64,000 bases of DNA from Aphelocoma coerulescens (GCF_041296385.1 NC_091023.1:24925924-24989923); one strand, 5' to 3'. Positions 13,359 through 26,133 are shown, counted from the stretch's first letter. Notes: generated by a model not told the origin, from the sequence alone. Program-made: numbers and translations.

Positions 13359-14696
13359 CATTTCCTCTGGCTGAACAAAATTCCACGAGTTTATTCTAAA
13401 GACACACAGAAAGTGCTGCTGCTTCTCAAATTCCTCTCTCAAAGCCACACACTGCGACCACAAAGCTCACACCCACCTCTTGTTATTTTTTTGTATCTTT
13501 TTTTTAATTTGAGTACAATGTAAAAGCTATACAAACACATTTCAGCTGTGCTGAACCTTTAATCAAAGGTTTTAATCCGTTTAAAAACTATTTCAGCAGA
13601 ACTTCAGTGCCCAGAGCAGATAAAGGTATCCTGGAGGGTAAGCCTGGTTATAATTTTTATTAATATTCTGGGGAAAATAAAGAAGAAGTTTTAACTTTGA
13701 ATTTCAGGTTTCACCAGCCTGAGTTGAGGCCATCAGTGGGAGTAAAAAGTAAAACATGTCCAACACAAACCTGCAGCTTCTTGGCTCAATTCACCAGCCT
13801 GGCTCTTCCAGTCATTTAAAAATCCTTGGCTTTCTACTTCATGAAAAAAAAATTAATCTGAAAGACCTACTTTTCCAGCAGGAACATCAATATTTTATAT
13901 TCTCCCTTTTGCTGTAAAGATCCCAGGCTGATTTAGATGTTGTTTAAGAAAAAGTACCGAGGCCATATTATGTAATATAAAATACCACCTTTGTCTCCAA
14001 GGGAACATCACAGCTTAATCCAGAGCTCCAGAAAGGGTCTGAGAATTAAAACACAAAACCCACCACAGACAAAGCATTAAGATAAAGAAAACTCTTGCAA
14101 TTCCTTAAAAAATGAGCTTGTTTTGCCACAGAGCATTCCCAGAAGGACTGGGGGGAAATTATTCTTTTATTTCCGTGGCATATTTGGCACATCAGGGTTA
14201 CAATGGATGTTTAGGAGTGTCCTAAACTGTCCCCACTGATCTATTTTAACTGGCTGAATACAGAGCCATTAAAAGCAGGACTGCACAGCGACACTGCTCA
14301 TGAGCAGCTCAGCCCAGCAATCCATCTCTGCCAGCAGCACTTGTTATCCCACCTCCTTTTCATCCCTTTATTATCCATTTGGAGACTGACCCACTTCTTG
14401 GGAATAATGTCAGCTTCCTCATTTGTTTTGATTATGTTTTTTGTAGGCAGCAAAGCCTAAGCACCTCGTGGAAGCTGGTGAGCACCTAAAACGTTCCCTC
14501 ACATTTTGTGTTTCCGTGATTTCCCAGGCAATTTGAGCAGAGCTCACAGGCAACCAGTGAGACAAAAGCCACACCACGGAGCTGCTGTGATAAATGCAGG
14601 ATTCCTGAACTTCTAATGGAGCTGGGAAAGTGGTTCTGCTCACCCAGGCACTGAGAGGTGGTTCCCACCATGGGCTTTTCCTGAGGAATCCTCTGC

Positions 14697-14704
14697 TGAC
14701 GTCA
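14697..14704. promoter_or_regulatory. Full palindromic CRE (TGACGTCA)
   Basis: Perfect 8-bp CREB/ATF consensus. It is followed by ACCGGGAAGT, which resembles an ETS site, in a 30-bp patch holding four CpGs within otherwise CpG-poor DNA. No transcript start is known nearby. Confidence 0.4.
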
Positions 14705-15941
14705 CCGGGAAGTTACGAGCACGGAGATTTTCACTTTAATTTTGCAATCTTACCTACTTCAACATAGATTTTAAAACATTTAAAACCCAAAATATAATTA
14801 CAGAAATGTCCCAAAAATCCAGACTGAACTACCAGAGATGTTGCCCAGTAACACTGACCAGCACTTATGAGTGCTTCCTTTTTCGTTGTTTATTTTTCCT
14901 TCTTTTTTTGGTAATCCAGCAGTTTAAACCAAATTGTCCAACAAAATGACCTCACCTCCTTTTTATCTAATTTATAATGTGTAAAATTAGAACTGTGCCA
15001 TCCTTGCATTTGTATTTAGGCTCAAGAAGGCATTTGAGTCCTTCACAGGTCAAAAAAATTAAGCTTTTTCTAAAATAGCATGGTTTGGATACCTGGCTGG
15101 TAGCCCTGCTACTGCCAAGGAATTCTGTTCCTCTGCTTTTCGTTTAACCACAAATTTCGGTGTTTGCTGCACTCCACACGCCCTCAAGGGGTCCAAGAGA
15201 AGCCTTGAGACAGGAAAAGTTCCTTCACTAAAGGAGAAAGGACAAGTCCTTTGGGAATGGTACAAGAGAAAGGGGCTTAAACAGAAGCAAGAGGAGATTT
15301 AACCAGGAAATGTGATTTTCTTTCTTTTTTCTGTGACTGAGGAGAGCTGATCAGAGGAAGAGATTATTCAGGGATCTCCATCAGGAGAGGTTTGAGGACA
15401 GGTTAGACAGACACCAGGAAATCCCTCATGAAGGAAACACAAGGAAATTCCTTGTAGGGAAGAGGGCTAAAGCTCACCTGGAGATTTTCAGCTGCTTAAT
15501 TCCATAGCATAATTCAGTAACTTGCATATTGTCGCTATTTTAGCCCCAGATTAAAGAGGCCAAGTGCCCCTCCCTGCTGTAGAGAACAAAATCAGTGGTA
15601 AAAATGGGATTACAAACTCAGGAATCTGGGATTCCAGGCCTCCTAGACCCTTGCAGCAGCCCCACTGGATTTATTCCCATACACACACTAAATATCCCCC
15701 TCAGCAGCACAAAAACTTCCCCTGAATTCCTAAGGAACAGAGGAATTTCCCTCCTGGCCTTGCCAGTGCTTTCTCCTGCATCTCCAACCGAATGCTACAT
15801 GATATTTTCTACATTATATTTTTATCCACGTTTAATCTCCCCTTCTTTTCGAGTTTTATTTAATAGCAAACAGCTTGTCTCCTTAACAGTAAAGAGCAAA
15901 GTGACAGAAAACAAATTAGTTTCTAAATTTAAAACTGTGTC

Positions 15942-15959
15942 CGGTTGCCACGGCAACCG
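15942..15959. promoter_or_regulatory. Palindromic RFX X-box
   Basis: GTTGCC-AC-GGCAAC at 15944-15957 is an exact match to the X-box GTNRCC-N(0-3)-RGYAAC bound by RFX factors. The palindrome extends one base further on each side, giving 8-bp arms (15942-15949 and 15952-15959). The surrounding DNA is unique and AT-rich, with several ATTA/TAAT homeodomain-type cores. Confidence 0.5.
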
Positions 15960-16431
15960 AAGCTCTACAATTACATAAAGCAAATAATACCTACTTGTGA
16001 GAGCAGAGCCGAAACTCCTTCTGGAAAGTGCTGGGCTTGGAATGTAATTACACTGAAATAATAAACTAATAATTTTAAAGCACTCCAAAACAGGGTTGGG
16101 AGTGCTTTTATTTGGGAAAGGCCAAGACTCGCAGGTTTTCCTCAGGAAATGGCTGCCAAGCAGGGAACTCTGTGTTTGCCTTGTTACACTCGCTCCTGAC
16201 ACTGCCTCAGCAGCACAGAAATTCATTTTCCGAGGCAAACAAAGAGTGTTGGGGAGCCCAGGTGCTCCAAGCCTCTCGTTCAACACCCAGCACTGGGCAG
16301 GAGCAGTGGATGTGTTGCTCCTGCCTGTCCCTCTCCATTTATGTTCGATCCCAAGGGACAATTTAAAGGCCAAAGAATTTTCCAAAGCTTTCAAGACAGG
16401 CAGCCCAGGAGGGCTGACAAAAAAAAAAAAA

Positions 16432-16522
16432 AGATTATTTGAAGACACCCAAGTGCCACATTGCGTGGTGCATCTCATTATTCCACTGCACTAAAAATAA
16501 AGGAGTTATTTTAAATTGGCTT
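16432..16522. repeat. Copy B of the unidentified 90-bp duplicated element
   Basis: It follows a 14-A run (16419-16432) and reads AGATTATTTGAAGACACCCA onward to TTAAATTGGCTT. It is the partner of 13268-13358, 3.16 kb away in direct orientation. Confidence 0.85.
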
Positions 16523-16540
16523 TTTCCCACTCTCACTCTG

Positions 16541-16667
16541 GAGATATTCCAAACCCATCTGGGTGCATCACCTGCTCCAGGTGACCCTGCCTCAGAAAGG
16601 GGATTGAAATAGATGATTTCCAGAGGTCCCTTCCAACCCCAAATATTCTGGGATTCTGGGAATTCTG
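16541..16667 (+). mobile_element. CR1 3' fragment
   Basis: Sense CR1: GAGATATTCCAAACCCATCT, AGATGATTTCCAGAGGTCCC, ending ATTCTGGGATTCTGGGAATT. It directly follows copy B of the 90-bp element. Confidence 0.85.
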
Positions 16668-18099
16668 TTCCTGTACCTTGCTGTTGTTGAAACAGATGAG
16701 TGTGGACCAGACAGAAAACACAGCTTTCAGCTGCAGAATGCATGGGACTGGCGAGCTGGCAGCACATTCCTAATTGGATTTGTCTCTCATCGTTTTAATT
16801 GTTTTAATTTGGGGATTTGGGCTCTCCAAGTGTGCTGGAGCAGGGCTGGGAGCCCCAGAGCACCGGGACAGCAGTCACTGCCACTCAGCCAGGCACAGCA
16901 CGTTGTCCCTCACAGTGACATAGGGATGGACAGCCACGCTTGGCAAGGGCAGACAGGGATGAACCTGGCTCCAGATGTGTCCAAAAAAACACTTGGCATT
17001 TCTTAGGAATGTGTCATAATCCTGCAGCGTGCCCAACCAGCCCAAAAACTCTCTGCTGCTTCCCTATTTTCTTTGGAGCTATAACCACAAAATCTACTAT
17101 CTCCTCCCTAAAACAACCACTGCCCATAAGATGAACCTTCCCCATCCACCTCCCCTCCCTGTGAGCCCCAGAAATGAGAAGTTTACAGCAAATCATCTGT
17201 TAAAGGAGTTATAAATATCTGCCCCACAGGTGCCAGCCAAGCATGGATTCAGAATTCCAGCCCTCCAAAGGTCGTTCCATGTGATTTGGTCTCTGCGAGG
17301 GGCCCACAAGGCTCTGGATGCACAAATTCAGCCATGGTGTCTCCCCACACTGGTGTTAGACCTCTGTGGGCACTAGCAGCTCCTCAAACTGGTTGTCTAG
17401 ACATGGCTGTAAGTTATTTTTAAGGCAAACATGGAATGCAGATGGATACCAGTGAGCTGAGCTCTGCACTGCTGGGAAGAGAGTGCTGGAAGTGCCCCAC
17501 CAGCCCTCTCCCCACTGACAGCCAGAACCTTCATCATTTATCAGCCCTGGCCCTCATAAAATTTTCAGGTTTCTTGCCCAGTATTCCCTGTCCACCTGCA
17601 GCTCCAAACCTTCCATTAATTTCCAGCCTTAATTTATTCAAACCTGGCTTATACCTCCCTGTCCAGCCCACAAAAACATCATCTGAACAGCTTCCCCCCC
17701 TCCTTTATCCCCCAATGCCCTCATAGAGAGCAACCCCATCCCTTCCCCACTCTCATTTTTCTCAGCAAAACAAGCAGAGCTGCTCCAGCCTCCAGAGGGA
17801 CCAGCCCTGCAACCCCCAGCAGCTTTTCCAGGCATCTGTTCCAGCCCCAGCTGGGTTTTCCCTGAGCACAGGTAACCACAATCCCAGACACATTTTGGCT
17901 GGGAACTCGACAGCCCCTTTCACCAGGCACTGCGTCAGGTTAACGGGTCGAAAGCTTCCTGTGATCCAAGAAAAGCCCCAAAGGTCCAACTCCTCCTGTT
18001 GTTGCTGATGGAATTCAGTTCATTATCCTTCAGGACACGACCCTGAGCTTGCACTACTCAATTTCCCCCTAATTCTATTATTCTAGGCTTGGAGGTCAT
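16668..18099. other. Intergenic, possibly old LINE-derived in its last part
   Basis: No coding gene. The stretch from about 17640 to 18100 is C-rich on the plus strand and leads into the reverse transcriptase fragment; it may be decayed LINE sequence, but I cannot align it. Confidence 0.45.
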
Positions 18100-18330
18100 C
18101 TAATCCTGCCTAATTAATCCCATCCTCCTCGGTGTTGACACTGTCTCCCAGTTTTATGTCATCAGCAAATTCCATTAGCACATTTTGACTTTTGGTGCCA
18201 AAGTCATTAACAAAAATATGAACTAATATTGGTCCAACACCAATCCCTGAGAGCTCCACTGACAGCTCCCCTCTTTCCACACAGCCCATTGTTCTCGGGT
18301 CTTTGCTCTGCTTCTGAAGCCCTGCACAGG
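18100..18330 (-). pseudogene. Degraded CR1-type LINE reverse transcriptase fragment
   Basis: Read on the minus strand, a short open stretch gives GPILVHIFVNDFG and then MEFADDIKLGDSVNT, which corresponds to the CR1/L3 RT core (GPVLFNIFINDL... and FADDTKLG...). The catalytic FADD codons are at 18158-18169. Stops follow on either side and the segments beyond about 18100 lose similarity. This is old sequence compared with the CR1 3' ends in the window. Confidence 0.8.
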
Positions 18331-18696
18331 CTTCCCATTAAATCCAATTATCCCATTTAACTAATAATTGGCTCCTTGGAAACCCTGCTCCAGGATTCAG
18401 TCTGTGGAGACTAAATTAGGTTTGCCTGTTCCTGCAGGCAGGAGGGATCTGCACTGCCCAGATCCATGGGAAAGGATCACTGTGGAAAAAGGTGCTGTGG
18501 CAGCTTTTAGGTGAGCAGAGACCATGGTCTGCGGTGAAAATTCCTGATTTACACCATCCAAAGGGGGAAAATTGGCTGTGGGGGGATACTGACACATTTC
18601 TACTTAAATTTCTTGGGTGTTTTAGCTCCAAGGGTGGTCTAAAACCTCCAACTCTCTGATAAAGGAACACATTTCTCAGTTATTGGGTTTTTTAAT

Positions 18697-18915
18697 CAAA
18701 TAATGGTTTGGGTTGGAAGGAAGCAATCATCCAGTGCCAGCCCTGCCATGGGCAGGGACACCTCCCACTGTCCCAGGCTGCTCCAAGCCCCAATGTCCAG
18801 CCTGGCCTTGGGCACTGCCAGGGATCCAGGGGCAGCCACAGCTGCTCTGGACACCCTGTGCCAGGGCCTGCCCACCCTCACAGCCAGGAATTCCCTCCTA
18901 ACATCCCATCTAAAT
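18697..18915 (-). mobile_element. CR1 3' fragment
   Basis: Reverse complement of the same subfamily as 3105-3436: ATGGTTTGGGTTGGAAGG, CCATGGGCAGGGACACCTCC, CTGCCAGGGATCCAGGGGCA. Confidence 0.92.
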
Positions 18916-18973
18916 TGACTAAACCCATTTTATTTAAAGAAATTAAAAGCATTTTTAGTAAAAAGACCAACCC

Positions 18974-18995
18974 AAAAAAAAAAAAAAAAAAAAAC
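18974..18995 (+). repeat. A-run of 22
   Basis: Uninterrupted poly(A), about 60 bp beyond a CR1 fragment. CR1 elements do not end in poly(A), so the run is not its tail. Confidence 0.95.
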
Positions 18996-20871
18996 AACTA
19001 AATTCTTACAGCAAAATTCCCACTACTAAAGTCTGATTATGAGACATTTTCCAGCAGGGTCCCCTGGGCAAAATAGGCATTCCCAAATGGATATTTCCAG
19101 TATTTCCTTTTCCAGAAGTGGCTCTGACTTCACTGAGGCAACACCAGGCGTGAATTTGCCCCACTCTCTTTGATACACTCCAAGAAAATCAATCATTCCT
19201 GGCTCTCAACCTGTGAATACCTGCTCCAGTAATTAAAACACTCAGCAGGGAGCCTATTCCAAAGGTCATCTCTTAACAAAGATTAATTCCATTTTATCTC
19301 ATGCCCATAAAATTTGAGACAGAATAACAAAGAAATGGATTACCCAGTGCCCCTCTCCCCTTAGCACTAGAATGTGCTATTTATTTTTCCAACTAAATTA
19401 CACAAGCGCCTGCAACTCGTTATTTCGTGTGAAATTAATGCAGGATATCCCAGTGCTGCTCCCTCAGCGAAGGGAAAAGAAGAGTATTTCCCTTATTTAT
19501 TTGTAAGCAAATCTATAGGAATGACAGTGGGTTTATGCTGCAGCAAATTCAAATTCTGCATATCCCCTGGTGCACACAGAGGATTACGTGGCCTTTCTTG
19601 TCCAGAGGTTTTTGGAGGAATCCAGCTTTTAAAGCAAGAGAAATCCCTTTTCACACAGTTCCACACGCTGCAGCAGTAAAATATCCTTTATTTCTCTTTC
19701 CCTAAACATTTCCTAGGCAAGAAGGGCATGGATGAGATCTCAGAATTAATTCAGGAAGAGGGAAAATCATCAATGAACACAGTTGGAATAAGAGCCAGCC
19801 CTGAATCCAAATGGAAGTGTCCAAGCCTGGATGCTGTTCCTTGGGCATTTGGGAGTGCAGGAAAATAACAGAATTCAGTTTGCCAGGTTTATTTATGATC
19901 AGTACCTCAATCACTGCCTGCCATCCTTCAGAAGGGAGACATCTCCCAATTACACAGTCCAGATAAACTGATTTATTTGGACTGAGCCTTGGAATTTGTC
20001 ATCGTGGTCTCTTCATTTCATCACAGAGCAGGCAGAAACTGATGGCTGGAAAAAAATCACTGCCAAGAAAAGTGCAGAATTCTGGAGCAGATCTTTTTCT
20101 AGGACCTCAGGTTCAAAGATTTTTCTCCTTTCTCTGCAGAGGCAAATCCATGGTTCTGCTTGGAAAAGCTGGTAAGATTTGGCAACGTCTGGACTTTTAT
20201 TCAAACATATTTAATTCCTAAGAACAAAAAAAAAACCAAAAAGTCTTTAAAAGAGTGGCAATCTCAAATGTGACATTCACATTTTCTTATGAATACACTT
20301 AAACCCCAATTCAAAAGCAATTTTAAGTTGTATTTTACTTCATTTCTCACAGAAAAGAGATTTCCACCCCCAGGAGTTTCTCCTAAGTGGTTCTAATTGG
20401 GATCTCACACCACCATTGAGGTTTAAAGGGTCTGAGGATGTGAAACAGAAATTAATCTTTTCTTTCCCCAGTATTTGAGTATTTTGTGGGAGTAAGATCT
20501 CAGGAGATCAGATTTTTATTCCCCACCTGGCCCTCAAAAAGAAAAAGAGAAGAAGAAAAAATTTCTGCATCTAAACTTAATTAAACTCCTCAGAAAGAGC
20601 TCCTGCAGAAAAGAAAAATGCCCTGAAAATGAAGGAAGTGAAATAGGTATGAACAGGTTCATCTCCCAGAGGAAAAGCAAACTCTTACAAGAGTTTGGAG
20701 ACAGACAAAATGCTCAGATTTTAGCAGTGCCTATCAGTAATAATCAAGTGGGATATTCCCTTAAAACATTCCAGTGGAATGTTCACTTAAAAGGTTACAA
20801 ACCACCACAATTTATGACCCATCCCAGTGTAAAATTCAAAATGCAACAGGACCCTCGTAAAATTCATTAAG

Positions 20872-20950
20872 TCATAATCATAGAATTTCAGAATCGTTAA
20901 GATTGGAACAGATCCCCAAATTCCTCAGGCCCAACCATTAACCAAGCAGA
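20872..20950 (-). mobile_element. CR1 3'-terminal fragment (short, old)
   Basis: AATCATAGAATTTCAGAATCGTTAAG-type start and CCTCAGGCCCAACCATTAACC resemble a reverse-complement CR1 terminus. Confidence 0.65.
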
Positions 20951-23257
20951 AAATTTCAGCAGATCCAGGTTTTGTTGCAACTAATTCCCTAAAACCAAGC
21001 AAATTATTTCAGCAAATCTTTTCCTGTCTCTGGGCTATTCCCCGAAATAATGGGAAAGATCTTTGCTTTGAGGCAACACTTGAAGGAAAACTCCAAATGT
21101 CCAACAGATTTTAGCACCTCCACCTTAAAAAGGTGAGAATTTCCTTTGGAATCCATAAAGGTGACAAACTGCTTCTAATGGAAGGAAAGATCTGAGATTG
21201 CCAATGGTTTTTTTTACAAAACAACCATAAGGCAATTCAAGAGAAAAAAGAAGAGGGTGATTAATCAGAATAATTCAAGAGGCCACTGCAATGACTAAAA
21301 ACTAACATTCAGTACTGATCAGTATTAAAATTCTTTTTTATTTATCAAGTAATTAGGTCCTGGCACTCCAGCAGCAAACCTTATTCTTTTCTCTAAAACA
21401 AATATACACAACCCATTTTCCAGCCATTATTATCTGTAAGAGGCTTTTTATTATGATTTAAAATAGTATCTGGAAAACAAGTCACTTTTTCCTTCTAAAA
21501 GTTACTAATTTTCTTAGATGTGCTTCGCAGGTCATGCGTGTCACCTCTCTTTGGAAGAAATTCAGCTCTAAGAGGGAACATTCCTGGAACAGCACTTCCC
21601 TTGCTCAGCCTGTAACAAGCTTTGTCCCTCGTAATTACCAAAAAAAAAAATCTCTTTTAAGCAGGAGAAGAGAGAGATGATGGAGGAAAAGCTGCTGGGT
21701 CAAGATTAATGAGCAGGGGCAGAGGGAAAGCACTGTCTGAGGTGTTTGTTAAACCCAAATGTTCCCTCCATGGGGAGCACTTCAGTGTCTGGGATCCAAA
21801 CCTCCCCTCGCTTCACCTGGAACAAATTCCTGGGGCTTGTAAGGTCACAGCTCCTGCTGAGCATCTTCGGCTCTTGCCCTGCTGAGGGTTGATGGAGAAG
21901 AAAACTAAACAGCTCCTCTGAGAAGGGTAAATTTTACTCTTCCTATGATAAATGAGAACATTTTCCCCATTTTCACCTTTATTATAGCACAAAAACTCCA
22001 GGTGGGAGACTCAACTCGGTGTTTCCCAGAGCCCTCCCCTCACAGCAGCTTTAATGTGCCTTTGGAGGAACCCCAGTTGTTCTAAAATTGAACATTTCTG
22101 ATCATTGAGTGGATTTTTCATATTTCACACTAAAAAATGAAGCGTTTCTAGAATTTGTGCTACAGAAACTCAGAAATACAATAGCAGTGCTTTGTGCAAC
22201 GCTTCTCCTGAGCATCCTCTTGGGATCAACCATCCCAATCCAGCTCAGATTAAAGTCCAATTAGACTCTTATCGTTAATTGCCCCTTTATACATCCAAAT
22301 AACATGGAAATAAATTATCCAAAGCAGATTTTTTGGCTCTGCTGGCACAAATCACTCCCAGAGCTGTCCCTTTGAGGATTAACTCATCTTCCTCCTTTTC
22401 CTTCCAAGTCTTCCCACTAAACCAGAGCAGGAAGGAAGGCAGCAACACCTCTTGTTCCAGGATTAACTGAGCACACCACCACTGTTCTCTTCCTTCAGTT
22501 GCCTATTCTTATTTTTTATTTCTCATTTTAAAATCTCCTTTCTCGTGTTTACTTTACTTTTCCTTCAGCTTTTTCCTTTTGGACTGACCATTCCTGTTTT
22601 CCCATCAGTCACAGGCCTGGGTTTGCCAGCATAGGCCACATCTCACTCAAATCTCAATAAAAGCTACAACCCTTCATCCTATCCCCCCCAAAAAACACCC
22701 TCAAGATTATTGAGATTTTACCCTCTTTGTCATTGTATTGATATCATTTGAAGAAGTAGTAAAGAAGTAAATAAACAATTTCTATTTTTTCCTGTGGGAC
22801 TTCCTTTTAGAAGACCTTCCTGGGAATTTTTCATGAGGTAAAACTTACCCGAGTTCCTTCATCACCAAATAAACCCAATTTGCAAGCCTGGGGAGTTAAA
22901 CATTCATTTCTTCTGCCTGGGATCTGGCCATACAGCAGCACAATGTGTGATAAATCCAGCCACCCTTACCTGGCAAAGATAAACTCTCATTTAACCAGAC
23001 ATCAAACACCAAGCCACCAAAACCTCTAAAAACCCTGTTGCCAAGATTTTACTACCCCCAATCCCAGATCTAAGAGGCATTAAATAATAGCAGGGTGGTT
23101 TATTGGAGGAGAAGTTTTAGTTTATGGCATTTCTTTTCATTTTGATGGAAAGCTGTCCCCAAATTGTGCAGCAGCACCACGAGGAGTTCAGATCATGGGT
23201 CAGCAACAGTAAACATTTTAGCCTTTGTTTAATCATGTGGAATATTTTTCCTGTGAA

Positions 23258-23269
23258 TTCCACGTGGAA
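23258..23269. promoter_or_regulatory. 12-bp palindromic E-box (TTCCACGTGGAA)
   Basis: Perfect palindrome around CACGTG, the bHLH-ZIP site. Three more GTGGAA words lie within about 65 bp (23237, 23279, 23297 areas). Confidence 0.3.
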
Positions 23270-25419
23270 ATAAATTATGTGGAATTTAATTCAGACGTGG
23301 AAAAGTTGCTCAGAAGTCTTCAGAAAGTCTGGGTGCTGTGGGTTATGCAAACGAAGCATAAAATGCTGAGGAAGTCACCGTTGTGTCACTGTGATGATGG
23401 ATAAAAATGTGTTTGGAGCTGACAGGCAATCTGAAAATTACCTTTACAGCTCATTTTGGGGTTTGTTCTTCCCAAATGAGAAGGAGCTGCAACGTCCTGA
23501 GCAAACAGCAGAAATTGGCTGCCACCTTCTGACACTGCACAAATAATGGGCTGTAATTGTGCTCCAGGAATTATCCTGATTCTCCTGGAGAAAAGCCCTT
23601 CCTGATTTGCATGGGAGGGATGAAAGATTGGGCAGGACGTGGGATACAACTGGGAATGGCCTCAAGGAAATGACAGCACAAAACCCTCCAGCAGCCACAA
23701 GGGAGAGCCCCACTGAAAACAAAGTAAAACAAGGAAAACATTGAAAACCCAAGAGCACGAGATTTTGAGGCATTTTGTGGTTATATTACAATTTTCCAAT
23801 TAAAAAAAAAAAAAGTCTATATCCAATCTATTCCACAATAAATGTTCTGCTGTCTTGTTCCAACTGTTCTTGTATAGTTTATATGAATAATAGAAAAAAG
23901 AATTTAAATAGGAAATTTAAAGGAGAATAATTCAAATACTTGGGGCAGGAATGTGCCAGTGGAGATACAAGGTTAAGCAGGTTCTCTTGTGTCAAAATGA
24001 AAGTAGAACTATAAAAGCAGGATAAGTTTAAGCCTGGAGATTTGCTTTGCTTAATTCTGCACTAGGGAAAATTAGGCAGCACACACAGATTGAGTATGAG
24101 CATCCCTATGGATGGGAAGGAAAACTCACTTCAATATTAAGCAGGAAAAAAATCTATATTATTATGGCAAAGCCTAATCCTGCAGTTCCAGGACAACAGC
24201 TCGGAGTGGCCTCTCCTGGCACGGAGTTCCACCAGCAAAAGATTTGTTATGTGTGGGCCAGATATTAAATTAGGATTTTAGAAGTATTTTTATCTCATTG
24301 GCTTCCATTTTTTATGTTTTGTTTTTAAATTAAGGCCGAAAAGAGCAGCATTCCAACCATCTATAACCATGCATAGGACAAAAAAAAAGCAGATTATTTA
24401 CTGCAAATATTGGTTCAACCACAAAAGTCAGGTAAAAATCCCATCCTGCATCAGCTGCTTTCGCTCATCACATGAACTCAGCTGCAGCAGCAACTGCTGA
24501 GAAACCCTGAAATCTTTTTATTTATCATCATTTCCCTGATCACAGAACAAACTTGTTCACTCACGTCTTTGCTCATCCACAATCTGTTGCATGTGGACTG
24601 AGAAACAGAACTCCTGTTCCAGACATGAATCCAAAACAAACAGAAACAGGGTTACAAGAGAAAACAGAAGCTGAAAAAGAAGATTTTTTTTTTATGGTAT
24701 TGGAGGAATAATTTTTATTGTTGCAGTGGAATGTTCAATATTTTTATATTCTGAGGAAGGGGCTAAATGATAGAAAATATTAATTGCAAGATTAAACTCC
24801 CAATAATCAATTAAACTCCCAATAATCTAAGTCCACTAATTCTGATTTTTACTTTTGTGTATGAAAAAGAAAAGAGAAGAGGAGAATGGGAAGGTTTATG
24901 CAGGAGCCACACTGAGCCCAGTCAGGCTCTTGTATGCACAGAAATGAGCACCTGGCAGCAAGAAAAACGTGGATTTAAGGAAAAACAAAAAGATCCAAGG
25001 AGAAGAATAGAAAGAAAATGAGCATATAGTGGAAAAAAATAAAATTAAGCACCCTGGAATCCATCTTCATGCACTCTTATGCAAACATATTTAAATATTT
25101 TAGGTGATGATGAGAGCTGAATGTTGCACCTCAACCACCAGTTGTTTTACTTTGGAAACATTGATTTTGTCTCTGCTATTTCTTTGGTTTCTGGGAAAGC
25201 ACAGACACAAACCAAGCTCCTCACAGAGGACTTGTCCTTCTCCAAAACCTTCCCTGGCACCAGGGCTGCTCCTCTCCTGGAATCCCAAAGCAGCTTAGAG
25301 GGATTGATGGTGATGAAGCTGAGGGAGATATTTTGAATTTTTCCACACCATGAACAGTTTTTACATAGAGAAGAGGAACAGAAAGAGAAATGTAACAACA
25401 GATTATTTTTCTAAATCTC

Positions 25420-25545
25420 TGGTGGGGCTCTGGGCAACTTGGTCTGTGGCAGGTGAGGAACAAAACACCCTGCTCTTGGGGGTGCATGGAACAAAATGAG
25501 CTTTCAGGTCCCTCCCAACCCACACCACTCTGGGATTCTGTGATT
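25420..25545 (+). mobile_element. CR1 3'-terminal fragment
   Basis: Sense CR1 3' end: GGGCAACTTGGTCTGTGGCA, CTTTCAGGTCCCTCCCAACC and terminal GGGATTCTGTGATT. Confidence 0.8.
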
Positions 25546-26133
25546 AAGAGCAGGGTCGAGCTCAATTTGCATTCTCTGCCTGAACCCGAAGGGAAAACAC
25601 ATCAGCTGTCTTGTTTACCAAAGTGCTCCCCTTGCTCCAGCTCAGCTCTTTTGCTGCCTGGTTTTACAGGCAGAGCCTTGAACTGATGCTGGGATAAGGT
25701 GCCCCGTAAATTCCTCCAAGTGGCTCCAAAATTCCCAACAATTCCCTCACACGAGGTTTCATTTCTTTTGGCATTACACAAGGAATGCTTGGTCCTAACC
25801 AGAGCATGACTTTGTCACCCACTTTGGGGTCCAGAGGCTGCCACACTGGGCTGAATAAACTTTCCTACAGAGCCTCCTCTCTTTATTTCCACCTTTAGTG
25901 GCATCATTAAGTCTAGATTTAAAAATGCATTAATTAAAGTTCATTTCATTAGCATGCAGCTGATTTTGAAGCACACAAGCACTGCCTCCAAAACTCCTGG
26001 AGCTCAGCACAGCTCCGGTGCTGCCCCAGTGGAATTTCAAACCCATCAGGGCTGTGAACACCAACTGCAGCCAAGTCCTGCCCTGCAAATCAAGATTATA
26101 AAATTTAATTAATTCATTTATTACAGCCTTGAT

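Larger units (their letters stand above)
18996..25419. other. Intergenic desert
   Basis: Mostly AT-rich unique DNA with very few open frames, including about 2.5 kb (20870-23380) without any frame of 60 codons. It holds one short CR1 end and the palindromic E-box listed separately. Confidence 0.6.

Noticed and set aside
15822..16478. 218-codon minus-strand frame
   Set aside because: It starts in the unidentified 90-bp duplicate, contains a phenylalanine run from the A-run, crosses the X-box region, and shows no domain, splice context or codon bias.
18697..18995. A22 run next to a CR1 as the poly(A) tail of a retrogene
   Set aside because: CR1 does not use poly(A) tails, the run is about 60 bp from the CR1's truncated 5' side, and no retrogene body or target-site duplication is visible.
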